Part shown: in pieces, positions 1 through 5,099 of the stretch
How positions within the stretch are numbered: position 1 is the first letter of the stretch
Layout of the letters: the number at the start of each line of letters is the position of its first letter
Notes under the pieces: model-generated
Databases searched by the model: none
Seen by the model: the letters and a program-made list of their open reading frames with translations, nothing else
Told to the model about the DNA's origin: nothing
Made by a program: the position numbers and the translations under genes
Assembly (NCBI GenBank): GCA_019243895.1
Contig: JAFATP010000092.1
Span: forward strand, 1-5,099
Direction of reading: 5' to 3'
Source: Alphaproteobacteria bacterium
Lineage (GTDB): Bacteria > Pseudomonadota > Alphaproteobacteria > Rickettsiales > SXRF01
Length of the DNA: 5,099 nucleotides

Positions 1-2213
1 CATGTGCCGTCGCCCAGTGTGACGGTGCCGGTGCCGGAAGATGGATTGATGGCGTCGATGGCGTTCTGGATGCTGCCGCCGACATTCTGGTTCAGCGCCA
101 CATTGAGGCCGGAGAGCACGAACTTCGTATCGCTGGAGAACACGCCGGTGTTATTGAGCTGCAGGTCATTGCCGGCGCTGATGGTGGCGCCGCCGGTGAG
201 CGTCACGTTATTGGCGTACACTTCGATATTCGACGCGCTGCCGGTGCTGAACACGCTGGCATCCCCGAGGTTGCCGGCGTTGGTGTTCATGATGAGGTCG
301 CTGCCGTTGGCCTGCAGGCTGATCGCGCCGGAGGTCGAATACACGTGGCTGATGCCGGAAATGGGAGAAGCGAAAATGTTAATGTCGCCGCCGGAGCCGC
401 TTTCGTTCGAGGTGAGGAAGAGGTTACCGCTGACGGTGCCGACATTGGTGTCGCCACCGAAGGTCGCGGTGCTGCCGATGTTGATCTGGCTGCCCGCTTC
501 AATATCCAGCGTGCCGCTGCCGGTTTGCACCTTGGTCTTGCCGCCGCCGAGGAACGCGGAGCTGCCGATGTTGACATTGTCGGAGGACGTGCCCTTGGCG
601 GTGAGGGTGATATTGCCGTTGACGGTGGAAACCTGCACTCCCGCGACGGAGAACCAGTTGGCATTGCCGATATTGATGCTGCCGCCCGAACCGTCGGTGT
701 CGGCGGTCATGGTGATGCCGCCCTGCGCGCCGCTGCCGTGCGACCAGGTGGAGACGATATTGGCGTTGACATCGATATCGTGCCCGGCGCTAAGCGTGAG
801 CGAGCCGGAGCCATTCCAGTTGACCGGCGCATAGACATATATATTGGGTGGGTTGCCGTTGGTCGCGTTCCCCCCGTTGGTGTCGATCGTAATGTTGCCG
901 CCGTTCAAATTATTGGCGAGGTCGATGTTGTTCCAGTAGTCGTTGCCGCTGCCGCTGGTGCCGATCGTGAAATCACCCGGATCCAGCACCAGCGTGCCGT
1001 CGCCCTGCGGGCCGGCGGCCTTAAAGAACTGGCCGGAAGGAAGGGCGACGCTGTTGCCGGACACTTCGGCATAACCGCCGGTGCCGTTGGCGCTGCTGAC
1101 GTCGATCAGCGCGCCCTGTTTCACGGTGACGGAGTCGGCCTTGGTCATGCTGCCGGGGTTGCGCGAATCATAGCCCACCAACACGGTGCCGCCGGCGGCA
1201 TCGCCGGAGGCATCGAGAGAGCCAGCCAGATCGATCTTGCTGCTCGTGACCTTAATCTTGCCGCCCTTCTGACCCGCTTTCTTGCCGGAAACATCGAGCG
1301 TGCCGGAGATGCTTACAGCGCCTTCGCCGCCGTCGAGCACGATTTCGCCGCCGATTTCACGCGAGGCGGTGGCTTCGACAATGCCGGTGGTGTTGATGGC
1401 CTGATCCACCACTTCCTTCGCCGCACGCGCGGTCATATAGATTGTGCCGCCCTCGGCGGAGATGGTGCCGGTGTTGACAATGGCGGCGGGCAGCACGTTG
1501 CCGTCCTGATCCTTGGCCTTCGCCGTTGCTTTCTGTCCGACGGCGAAGCTATAGAGATTGTCGCCGTACAGATCGAGGGTGAAGGTCTGACCGGCGCCGA
1601 GCGCCACCGTGCCGAGCTTGGCGCTGATTACGCCATCATTTTCTACGCCGGGCGCTACCAGCGCAACTAGGCCGCCTTCGGCCGCCGTGATGAGGCCTTT
1701 ATTGACGATGCTGGCGTCAGGCTTGCCGGGCTTATCGAACACGTAATGTCCCGCAAGGAAATTCGCATTGCTGATATCGGCGGTGCTGGCGACGAGGCCG
1801 GCGACATCGACATGCGACGACGGGCCGAAAAACACGCCGTTGGGATTGACCACCATCAGGTGGCCGTTAGCGGAAAGCTGACCGAGAATCTGGGTGGGAT
1901 TGCCGTTGGTAATGCGGTTAAGCGCAACGGAGCCGGAGGACGGCTGAACGAAGCGCGTGGATTCGCCGTTCAGGATGTCGAAGCTCTGCCAGTTGATAAT
2001 GGCTTTATCGCTGCTCTGGTTGACGATGAGCTGAGTGGAGGCCGGCTGAGAAACCGCAATCTGGCCGGACACGGTTTGCGCGCCTTGAGGCAGCGCGAAA
2101 GCGTCCTGCGCACCGCCAAGGGCCGCGACGGAGAATGCCAGTCCGCCGATGAAGCGGCTATGACGGCTATAAAGCGCGGAACTGTTATAAAGATGCGATG
2201 CGATGGTTTTCAT
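1..2213 (-). CDS. TpsA-type exoprotein with haemagglutination-activity (TPS) domain, 3' end outside window
   Basis: This is the secreted partner of a two-partner (type Vb) secretion system. From the ATG at 2213 the frame stays open for 737 codons to the window edge. Residues 1-40 form a long signal peptide: basic and His-containing start, hydrophobic stretch 22-35, probable cleavage after AFA (38-40). Residues about 42-160 are the TPS domain. INWQSFDI (73-80), a QPSSGSVALNRI block (90-101), GQLSANG (111-117), NPNG (123-126) and VDVAGLVAST (135-144) are its hallmarks, and in this family the region is recognised by the TpsB POTRA domains. Residues about 165-415 continue as beta-helix-like Gly/Ser/Thr-rich sequence with GTLVLDPGDF at 406-415. 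After that, short repeats rich in Asn, Gly and Ser follow. I see no cysteine in the translated part, usual for such exoproteins. An AAAAGG box 9 nt upstream supports the start. The gene lies downstream of its transporter, 231 bp apart. The function of the mature protein cannot be told without the C-terminus; adhesin, CDI toxin and haemolysin are all possible. Confidence 0.5.
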   Translation of the reverse strand, partial: MKTIASHLYNSSALYSRHSRFIGGLAFSVAALGGAQDAFALPQGAQTVSGQIAVSQPASTQLIVNQSSDKAIINWQSFDILNGESTRFVQPSSGSVALNRITNGNPTQILGQLSANGHLMVVNPNGVFFGPSSHVDVAGLVASTADISNANFLAGHYVFDKPGKPDASIVNKGLITAAEGGLVALVAPGVENDGVISAKLGTVALGAGQTFTLDLYGDNLYSFAVGQKATAKAKDQDGNVLPAAIVNTGTISAEGGTIYMTARAAKEVVDQAINTTGIVEATASREIGGEIVLDGGEGAVSISGTLDVSGKKAGQKGGKIKVTSSKIDLAGSLDASGDAAGGTVLVGYDSRNPGSMTKADSVTVKQGALIDVSSANGTGGYAEVSGNSVALPSGQFFKAAGPQGDGTLVLDPGDFTIGTSGSGNDYWNNIDLANNLNGGNITIDTNGGNATNGNPPNIYVYAPVNWNGSGSLTLSAGHDIDVNANIVSTWSHGSGAQGGITMTADTDGSGGSINIGNANWFSVAGVQVSTVNGNITLTAKGTSSDNVNIGSSAFLGGGKTKVQTGSGTLDIEAGSQINIGSTATFGGDTNVGTVSGNLFLTSNESGSGGDINIFASPISGISHVYSTSGAISLQANGSDLIMNTNAGNLGDASVFSTGSASNIEVYANNVTLTGGATISAGNDLQLNNTGVFSSDTKFVLSGLNVALNQNVGGSIQNAIDAINPSSGTGTVTLGDGT
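372..677 (-). repeat. Degenerate beta-helix repeats inside the TpsA exoprotein
   Basis: The protein repeats the short motif [IV]NI[GF] at residues 513-516, 547-550, 577-580 and 611-614, spacing 34, 30 and 34 residues. Between copies there are related segments such as VNGNITLTAKG, GSGTLDIEAGS and VSGNLFLTSNE. This is the kind of degenerate repetition expected of a right-handed parallel beta-helix, each unit probably one or more coils. The copies are diverged at DNA level, so this is protein-level rather than recent tandem duplication. Confidence 0.5.
1734..2090 (-). other. TPS / haemagglutination-activity domain (residues about 42-160)
   Basis: This is the secretion domain of the exoprotein. 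Characteristic blocks occur in the expected order: ISxxxINWQSFDI-like segment (residues 73-80), FVQPSSGSVALNRI (88-101), NPTQILGQLSANG (105-117), VVNPNGVFFG (121-130) and VDVAGLVAST (135-144). The NPNG turn (1836-1847 in the DNA) is the best known conserved motif of the family and is needed for secretion in studied members such as FHA. All the main motifs are intact, so the domain should be competent for export by the neighbouring TpsB. Confidence 0.5.
2094..2213 (-). other. Sec signal peptide of the TpsA exoprotein
   Basis: These 40 codons carry an n-region with Lys2, His7, Arg17, His18 and Arg20, a hydrophobic core FIGGLAFSVAALGG (21-34) and an AFA motif before LPQGA, which fits signal peptidase I cleavage after residue 40. 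The peptide is longer than a standard Sec signal (20-25 residues), but I do not see the conserved aromatic-rich N-terminal extension (ESPR) found on some TpsA proteins and autotransporters. The cleavage site is a prediction by eye. Confidence 0.5.
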
Positions 2214-2222
2214 AAAATTCGA

Positions 2223-2228
2223 CCTTTT
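2223..2228 (-). promoter_or_regulatory. Ribosome binding site of the TpsA gene
   Basis: AAAAGG on the minus strand ends 9 nt before the ATG at 2213. It is a moderate Shine-Dalgarno match and supports this start, as does the signal peptide that begins directly there. Its A-run is shared with the proximal copy of the direct repeat. Confidence 0.5.
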
Positions 2229-2261
2229 GTGTTAATCGATAAATTTCGTGTTAATCGATAA
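2225..2261 (-). repeat. Tandem direct repeat in the tpsA leader, operator-like
   Basis: On the plus strand TTTTGTGTTAATCGATAA (2225-2242) is repeated as TTTCGTGTTAATCGATAA (2244-2261): 18 positions, one mismatch, period 19 bp. The last 14 bases of each copy are identical and contain the palindrome ATCGAT. The period places the two copies close to two helical turns apart. The copy nearer the gene overlaps the AAAAGG ribosome binding site of tpsA. Such spacing and position suit a protein operator or a leader RNA element, but this is inference; a chance duplication is possible. Confidence 0.5.
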
Positions 2262-2444
2262 TGGGATGATTTCTGGCAGCGCCGATATAGCGAAGCGGCA
2301 ATCCCTCCCGCCGCACGTTTAATGGACAGGCATTTGTTTAACGCATGGTTAAAACTCGGGCAAGACAATTATTTAATCCACTGAAGAATATGAATTTCCT
2401 ATTGCCGTAATTCTCGCCCTCACACTCATCGGCGCGCCTTTTCC

Positions 2445-4133
2445 TTAGTAGCGATAGGCAAGGGAGAAGAATACGCGCGGATCATTTCCGCTATGCTGCC
2501 CCATTGCCGCCACCGGCCGTGTCAGAGGCAAGGCGACTTCGAGCTCGCCAGACACCGGCTCCAGGATATTAAACCGCGTGCCGAGTCCGGCGGAGGCCAG
2601 CGACGCCTCCGACTTCTGGCCGGCCTGCGCGGCGCGTATCCACACCTTGCCGATATCATAAAAACCGTAGAACTGATAAGTGGGGATAATCTCAAGATCG
2701 CCCGAACGGCTGAATTGCAGCTCGGCGCGGCCGGCAAGGCCGGAATCGCCGACGATCTCCGAAGGATCATACGCTGAGCCGAACGGTTCGCCGCCGATGC
2801 CGAATTCTTCGGCGGCGAGCAGCGTGTTGGCGGAGAGCTGGCCGCTGGCGGCCACATACAGGCTGAAGGGGCCGGAGATCGGCTGCAGGCGGCTGGCCTG
2901 CGCGGTGGCCTTGAGGAAGCTGGGGTCGCCGGTGGCGCGGGAGTGCGCGGCGGCGCCCGCATCCCAATCGAATCCCTTCGATATCTCGCTTTGCACCTTG
3001 TTCACCGCCGACCAGCTGTCGACGAAATCATAAGCGCCGCCCACGCGCAGCACGCGCAACCGGTCATCATACAGCTTTGCCCCCAGCGAATCGGTATAGG
3101 TGTCGCGCACATCGATCCGCGCATCGCCGAAGAGGTTGGTCTGGCGTGAGCGGATGAACGGATGCGAAATCGCCGCCGAATAAATCGTATCCTGGCCGTT
3201 GATATCAAACGGGCTCAGGCGATAGCCCGGGCGCGTATGCGTGCGCGCGGCGGAAAGCGCAAGCTTGGTGCCTTCGCTGTCCAGCTGTTCCTCGTGCACG
3301 ATCTCTCCGTATTGCAATTCCTTCGGGTCGCCCGTCAACACGCCGTGAAGCTGTGTGCGGTCATACAGCCCCAGCAGATTATTGCCGTTCACCGTGGCTC
3401 CTTCCTGGATCGGGCCCATATAACGGCTGCCGCGATTATCCAGCGTCAGCGAGCCGTTAATCATTTTCTCGGTCATGGTCACCACCACGTCCGACGCGCC
3501 CGGCGCTTCCTGCGACGGACGCAGCACGGCATGCGCCGACACTCCCGGCAGGTCATCCATCAGCAACAGGTAGCGCTCAAGCGTGGCGGCGTCCAGCGGC
3601 TTGGCGCTGCGGATCTTATCCGCGTATTCCGCCAGCAGGCCGGATTGCGGCGCGCCTTCGAACAGCACTTTGTTGATGTAACCTTCCACGATGCGGATTT
3701 TCACCATGCCGTCTTTAATGTGCTGCGGCGGCACCACGGCGCGCGAAAGAATGTATCCCGCGTTACGGTAACGCGTGGTGATGCGGGTGGCGATCTCGCG
3801 CAGCGTATTTAAGGTGACTTCCTTGCCGATATAACTTTCATATTCGGAGCGAAGCTGATCCTCGGTGAACACGCTGAGGTTTTCGAACACGATGCCCTTC
3901 AGCGTGAAAGTGACCTTATCCGCCAGCGGCTGTTCCTTCCCCGCCTCGTTCGGCACGGTGATGATGGAATCGTTGCCGACGGGGGGCATTTCATTCTCAA
4001 TGCGAAGCCGCTGATCCTGCCGCCCGGGTTCCACGGTGGGCGGGCGAGGCACCGCAAGCTGCGCCGAGGCCGTTCCGGCGAACAGAACGAGTGCGATAAC
4101 TAGGCTGAACGCTGAGCGATGCTGGAATGTCAT
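2445..4133 (-). CDS. TpsB outer-membrane transporter (ShlB/FhaC/HecB family)
   Basis: This outer-membrane pore exports the TpsA protein encoded downstream; it belongs to the Omp85 superfamily. I choose the ATG at 4133 (562 aa) over the one at 4181 because a signal peptide starts there (hydrophobic 8-20, cleavage after TASA, 21-24) and GGGGA lies 8 nt upstream. Residues 25-73 are a Pro/Gln-rich linker that in FhaC includes the plug helix H1. Residues about 75-153 are POTRA 1 (FTLKGIVFEN at the start, GYILSRAVVPPQ and VKIRIVEGYI at the end). Residues about 154-222 are POTRA 2, with LPGVSAHAVLRP. Residues 225-562 form the beta-barrel, opening with GSLTLDNRGSRYMG and ending SLAYRY, an aromatic C-terminus of outer-membrane type. 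FYDIGKVW is at 491-498. The L6 motif reads FGSAYDPSEIVGD (451-463), with Ser-Ala where the family usually has Arg-Gly. Length is normal (about 550-600 aa) and no cysteine is seen. Family assignment is firm; the substrate is inferred from adjacency. Confidence 0.5.
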   Translation of the reverse strand: MTFQHRSAFSLVIALVLFAGTASAQLAVPRPPTVEPGRQDQRLRIENEMPPVGNDSIITVPNEAGKEQPLADKVTFTLKGIVFENLSVFTEDQLRSEYESYIGKEVTLNTLREIATRITTRYRNAGYILSRAVVPPQHIKDGMVKIRIVEGYINKVLFEGAPQSGLLAEYADKIRSAKPLDAATLERYLLLMDDLPGVSAHAVLRPSQEAPGASDVVVTMTEKMINGSLTLDNRGSRYMGPIQEGATVNGNNLLGLYDRTQLHGVLTGDPKELQYGEIVHEEQLDSEGTKLALSAARTHTRPGYRLSPFDINGQDTIYSAAISHPFIRSRQTNLFGDARIDVRDTYTDSLGAKLYDDRLRVLRVGGAYDFVDSWSAVNKVQSEISKGFDWDAGAAAHSRATGDPSFLKATAQASRLQPISGPFSLYVAASGQLSANTLLAAEEFGIGGEPFGSAYDPSEIVGDSGLAGRAELQFSRSGDLEIIPTYQFYGFYDIGKVWIRAAQAGQKSEASLASAGLGTRFNILEPVSGELEVALPLTRPVAAMGQHSGNDPRVFFSLAYRY

Positions 4134-4141
4134 GTCGTAAT

Positions 4142-4146
4142 TCCCC
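4142..4146 (-). promoter_or_regulatory. Ribosome binding site deciding the TpsB start
   Basis: GGGGA on the minus strand lies 8 nt before the ATG at 4133. The alternative in-frame ATG at 4181 would add 16 residues in front of a clear signal peptide and place this purine box inside the coding region. This favours 4133 as the start. Confidence 0.5.
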
Positions 4147-4302
4147 AAAGTTGCAGAGGGATGAGCAGCGCCTACAATCAACGACCATAAGCAACTGGTG
4201 GCTCTCTAGGATAAAAAGCGCATAAAGTAAAGCGGCAAGTGAAAGTAAAAAATGAAAAATTTCTTCACGTTGCGGGAATGCATCAGCCGCCCGGCTTGTC
4301 CG

Positions 4303-4332
4303 TTGACAAGGCGGCAAAGCTCATGCATGGTG
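4303..4332 (+). promoter_or_regulatory. Possible tRNA-Pro promoter
   Basis: A perfect TTGACA at 4303-4308 is followed after 17 nt by CATGGT (4326-4331), which matches the -10 consensus at only 3 of 6 positions. A G+C-rich stretch follows, as expected of a stably regulated RNA gene. The start would be near 4338, leaving a leader of about 44 nt before the tRNA. The -35 box is strong and the -10 weak, so the call is tentative. Confidence 0.5.
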
Positions 4333-4376
4333 CGGCCCTCACGGCAGGCGGCAGGCCGCCGCCGCATAAGTTTTTT
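4331..4376 (+). terminator. Nested GC-rich hairpin followed by T6, terminator-like
   Basis: TGCGGC (4331-4336) pairs with GCCGCA (4361-4366), and inside it GGCGG (4347-4351) pairs with CCGCC (4356-4360) around a four-base loop. A run of six T follows at 4371-4376 after the spacer TAAG. It looks like an intrinsic terminator on the plus strand, but no plus-strand gene is visible upstream and the T-run is four bases away from the stem. It could instead be a structured leader of the tRNA transcript or stop antisense transcription before the tRNA. Confidence 0.5.
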
Positions 4377-4381
4377 CACGT

Positions 4382-4459
<78 letters not shown>

Positions 4460-4567
4460 TCCGCCTTCGCTAATTTGGCGAAGCCAAAATATAGCTACGG
4501 CGTACGGCGTGACTACGCCGGAGCGTGCGAAGCGGATGTCGCGCCGTAGCCGAAGGGCGAAGGCGGA
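4460..4567. repeat. Compound inverted repeat abutting the tRNA 3' end
   Basis: TCCGCCTTCGC (4460-4470) and GCGAAGGCGGA (4557-4567) are perfect 11-base inverted arms. Inside them GCTACGGCG (4494-4502) pairs with CGCCGTAGC (4542-4550). Two smaller hairpins are nested: TTTGGC(GAA)GCCAAA at 4474-4488 and CGGCGT(GACT)ACGCCG at 4505-4520. The whole 108-bp unit could form a branched structure on either strand. It resembles dispersed intergenic palindromic elements of alphaproteobacteria, but no second copy is present in the window to prove it is repeated. It may also serve as the 3' processing or termination structure of the tRNA. Confidence 0.5.
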
Positions 4568-4570
4568 CTA

Positions 4571-4606
4571 TGAAGTATGTCTATATGGTGAATGCTTCAT
4601 GCTAAA
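4571..4606 (+). pseudogene. Possible remnant of a GIY-YIG endonuclease start (11 codons)
   Basis: Directly after the inverted repeat, the frame from 4570 reads MKYVYMVNASC and then a stop (TAA, 4603-4605). GIY-YIG nuclease-domain proteins of the small UPF0213/YhbQ-like type commonly begin MKYVYIL or similar, where this is the first beta-strand carrying the GIY part. The following residues do not continue the domain and there is no YIG segment, so only the very start remains, if the homology is real. Eleven codons are too few for certainty. The reading could also be a conserved end of the repeat element that captures such genes. Confidence 0.5.
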
Positions 4607-4613
4607 TGCTTCA
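4591..4613. repeat. Short direct repeat AATGCTTCA, period 14
   Basis: AATGCTTCA occurs at 4591-4599 and again at 4605-4613. It sits at the junction between the first inverted-repeat element with the nuclease-like start and the second inverted-repeat element. Such a short duplication could be a junction trace or mere low complexity. Confidence 0.5.
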
Positions 4614-4675
4614 CTCGCCCCGGCTCAGGCTCTACGAGCCTCGGGCCTGGCGAGCCGTGGTCGAAGTCAGGCGAG
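4614..4675. repeat. Second nested inverted repeat
   Basis: Three nested pairs of arms are visible: CTCGCC (4614-4619) with GGCGAG (4670-4675), CGGCTC (4621-4626) with GAGCCG (4652-4657), and AGGCTC (4627-4632) with GAGCCT (4636-4641) around a three-base loop. The element is non-coding and lies end to end with the first palindromic unit. Its TTCGAC/GGCTC-type wording on the minus strand resembles common dispersed intergenic repeats of GC-rich proteobacteria; this comparison is from memory. Confidence 0.5.
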
Positions 4676-4695
4676 ATGAGAGCAAATCGGCGGCG

Positions 4696-4709
4696 GCGGT
4701 GATCACCGC
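4696..4709. repeat. Perfect 14-bp palindrome downstream of the glycine-rich gene
   Basis: GCGGTGATCACCGC is a complete palindrome and lies 18 bp after the stop codon of the minus-strand gene ending at 4727. It may form a 5-bp stem with GATC loop in RNA. No T-run follows on the minus strand, so it is at most a weak terminator or an RNA 3'-end stabilising structure. Confidence 0.5.
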
Positions 4710-4726
4710 TTAGGCGGAATATCGTC

Positions 4727-5099
4727 TTAACTCGGCGGCGGCAGTTGGTCGGCGTTCAGGCTGGCCACTTTGCGCTCTTCCACCAGGCGATTGGTGAAGA
4801 AGCCCACCACGCCGTCCTTGGCCGCGCCTGCAATCGCGCCTGCCGTGCCCAGCACCGCAGCGCCGGCCGCGGCGCCGTAGGCAGCCGTGCCGCCCGGACT
4901 CATGCTGTTAATATAGGCCGCTGCATCTTGCTGGTGCTTTGCAACATCCCCAAGCTGCGTTAGCATTTGAGTAAATGCCTGGGTACCTTGTATAGGATCT
5001 GACGTAATGGTATTAACGGTATTTTTAACAATATCCTTCCCGGCATCTTGCGCGATATGATCATTTGCGCTCAGTAATCCGCTTTTTATCTGGTCCGAA
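4727..5099 (-). CDS. Hypothetical protein with glycine-zipper-like segment, C-terminal part only
   Basis: I do not recognise this protein. The frame is open from the right window edge for 123 codons to TAA at 4729-4727, so the ATG at 4966 is more likely internal than the start. Residues 1-66 of the visible part are polar and probably helical, with Gln, Asp and Asn common. Residues 67-101 form an Ala/Gly-rich hydrophobic segment containing GxxxG motifs (GAAAG and GAIAG), as in glycine-zipper membrane-associated helices. It is followed by FFTNRLVEERK and a C-terminal tail ending LPPPS. No catalytic motif or cysteine is visible. The first about 130 bp are more AT-rich than the rest, which may hint at a mixed origin. 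It could be a membrane-inserting, pore-related or phage/secretion-associated protein, but none of these is supported beyond the hydrophobic segment. It is separated from the TPS operon by the repeats and an oppositely oriented tRNA, so it is probably unrelated to it. Confidence 0.5.
   Translation of the reverse strand, partial: SDQIKSGLLSANDHIAQDAGKDIVKNTVNTITSDPIQGTQAFTQMLTQLGDVAKHQQDAAAYINSMSPGGTAAYGAAAGAAVLGTAGAIAGAAKDGVVGFFTNRLVEERKVASLNADQLPPPS

Larger units (their letters stand above)
2214..2444 (-). promoter_or_regulatory. tpsB-tpsA intergenic leader with own regulatory signals
   Basis: The 231 bp between transporter and exoprotein are non-coding and visibly more AT-rich than the genes. 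The gap is long for two co-transcribed genes, so tpsA may have its own promoter. A weak candidate on the minus strand is TTGCCC (2363-2358) with TAAACA (2340-2335), spacing 17; matches to consensus are only 4/6 and 3/6, so this is tentative. Just upstream of the start lies the direct repeat listed separately. No convincing Rho-independent terminator (hairpin plus T-run) follows the tpsB stop, so read-through from tpsB into tpsA remains possible. Confidence 0.5.
4134..4381. promoter_or_regulatory. Divergent intergenic region between TpsB gene and tRNA-Pro
   Basis: These 248 bp separate the divergently oriented TpsB gene (minus) and tRNA (plus). The half near the transporter (4200-4265) is AT-rich and probably holds its promoter. 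TTTACT boxes occur on the minus strand there, but no -35/-10 pair is convincing. The half near the tRNA is GC-rich and holds two hairpins: CTTGTC(CGTT)GACAAG at 4295-4310 and a nested one at 4331-4366. I see no credible gene: the reading frames here either antisense the tRNA or overlap the TpsB start. Confidence 0.5.

Noticed and set aside
345..1670. A 441-codon plus-strand open frame, with others at 4-834 and 1746-2261
   Set aside because: They are antisense to the exoprotein gene. Their products are Gly/Ala/Val/Asp-rich mirror readings of its repeated GGC/ACC/AAC codons, with no recognisable domain, while the opposite strand carries an unmistakable TPS domain.
3162..3812. A 216-codon plus-strand frame, plus shorter ones at 2493-3149
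   Set aside because: They lie antisense to the TpsB gene, are rich in Arg/His/Gln from reversed codons and show no family features.
4134..4181. The longer TpsB reading from the ATG at 4181
   Set aside because: It would place 16 polar residues before a normal signal peptide; the ATG at 4133 has a GGGGA box at proper distance.
3997..4317. A 106-codon minus-strand frame overlapping the TpsB start
   Set aside because: It is out of frame with the signal-peptide-bearing TpsB start, has no supporting ribosome binding site that I see and resembles no known protein.
4460..4675. CRISPR array
   Set aside because: The repeats are inverted, not regularly spaced direct repeats with unique spacers, and no cas gene is present.
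4745..4963. A 72-codon plus-strand frame
   Set aside because: It is antisense to the Ala/Gly-rich coding frame, which extends in frame to the window edge and fits better.

Overview
The window comes from a Gram-negative bacterium, most likely an alphaproteobacterium. It holds an outer-membrane two-partner secretion pair with Sec signal peptides, a tRNA-Pro(GGG) with encoded CCA, and a hairpin-rich intergenic repeat of a kind I associate with moderately GC-rich alphaproteobacteria. The taxonomic guess rests on pattern recognition only. All protein genes I accept lie on the minus strand.

Layout from right to left, following transcription. (1) 5099-4727 is the C-terminal 123 codons of a protein of unknown function with an Ala/Gly-rich, glycine-zipper-like segment; its start is outside the window. 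(2) 4726-4460 is non-coding and made of two nested inverted repeats. Between them is a short ATG frame that resembles the first residues of a GIY-YIG endonuclease. (3) 4459-4382, on the plus strand, is tRNA-Pro(GGG), directly abutting the repeat. (4) 4381-4134 is a divergent intergenic region with GC-rich hairpins and a perfect TTGACA box. (5) 4133-2445 is a TpsB transporter: signal peptide, two POTRA domains and a 16-strand-type barrel. (6) 2444-2214 is a leader region carrying an 18-base direct repeat (one mismatch, period 19) that runs into the ribosome binding site of the next gene. (7) 2213-1 is the N-terminal 737 codons of a large TpsA exoprotein (FHA/haemagglutination-activity family); its C-terminus is outside the window.

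Genes 5 and 6-7 form a classical two-partner secretion locus. The TpsA precursor crosses the inner membrane by Sec. Its N-terminal TPS domain, with the NPNG motif, is then recognised by the periplasmic POTRA domains of TpsB, and the chain is threaded through the barrel and folds outside as a parallel beta-helix. What the exoprotein does (adhesin, contact-dependent toxin or haemolysin) is decided by its missing C-terminal part. I see no clearly new system. The points most worth a second look are the tandem repeat in the tpsA leader, the replaced Arg-Gly in the TpsB L6 motif, and the tRNA-adjacent repeat with its nuclease-like start. [Form note: the original answer gave no feature confidences; the uniform 0.5 is a placeholder required by the schema, not an estimate.]
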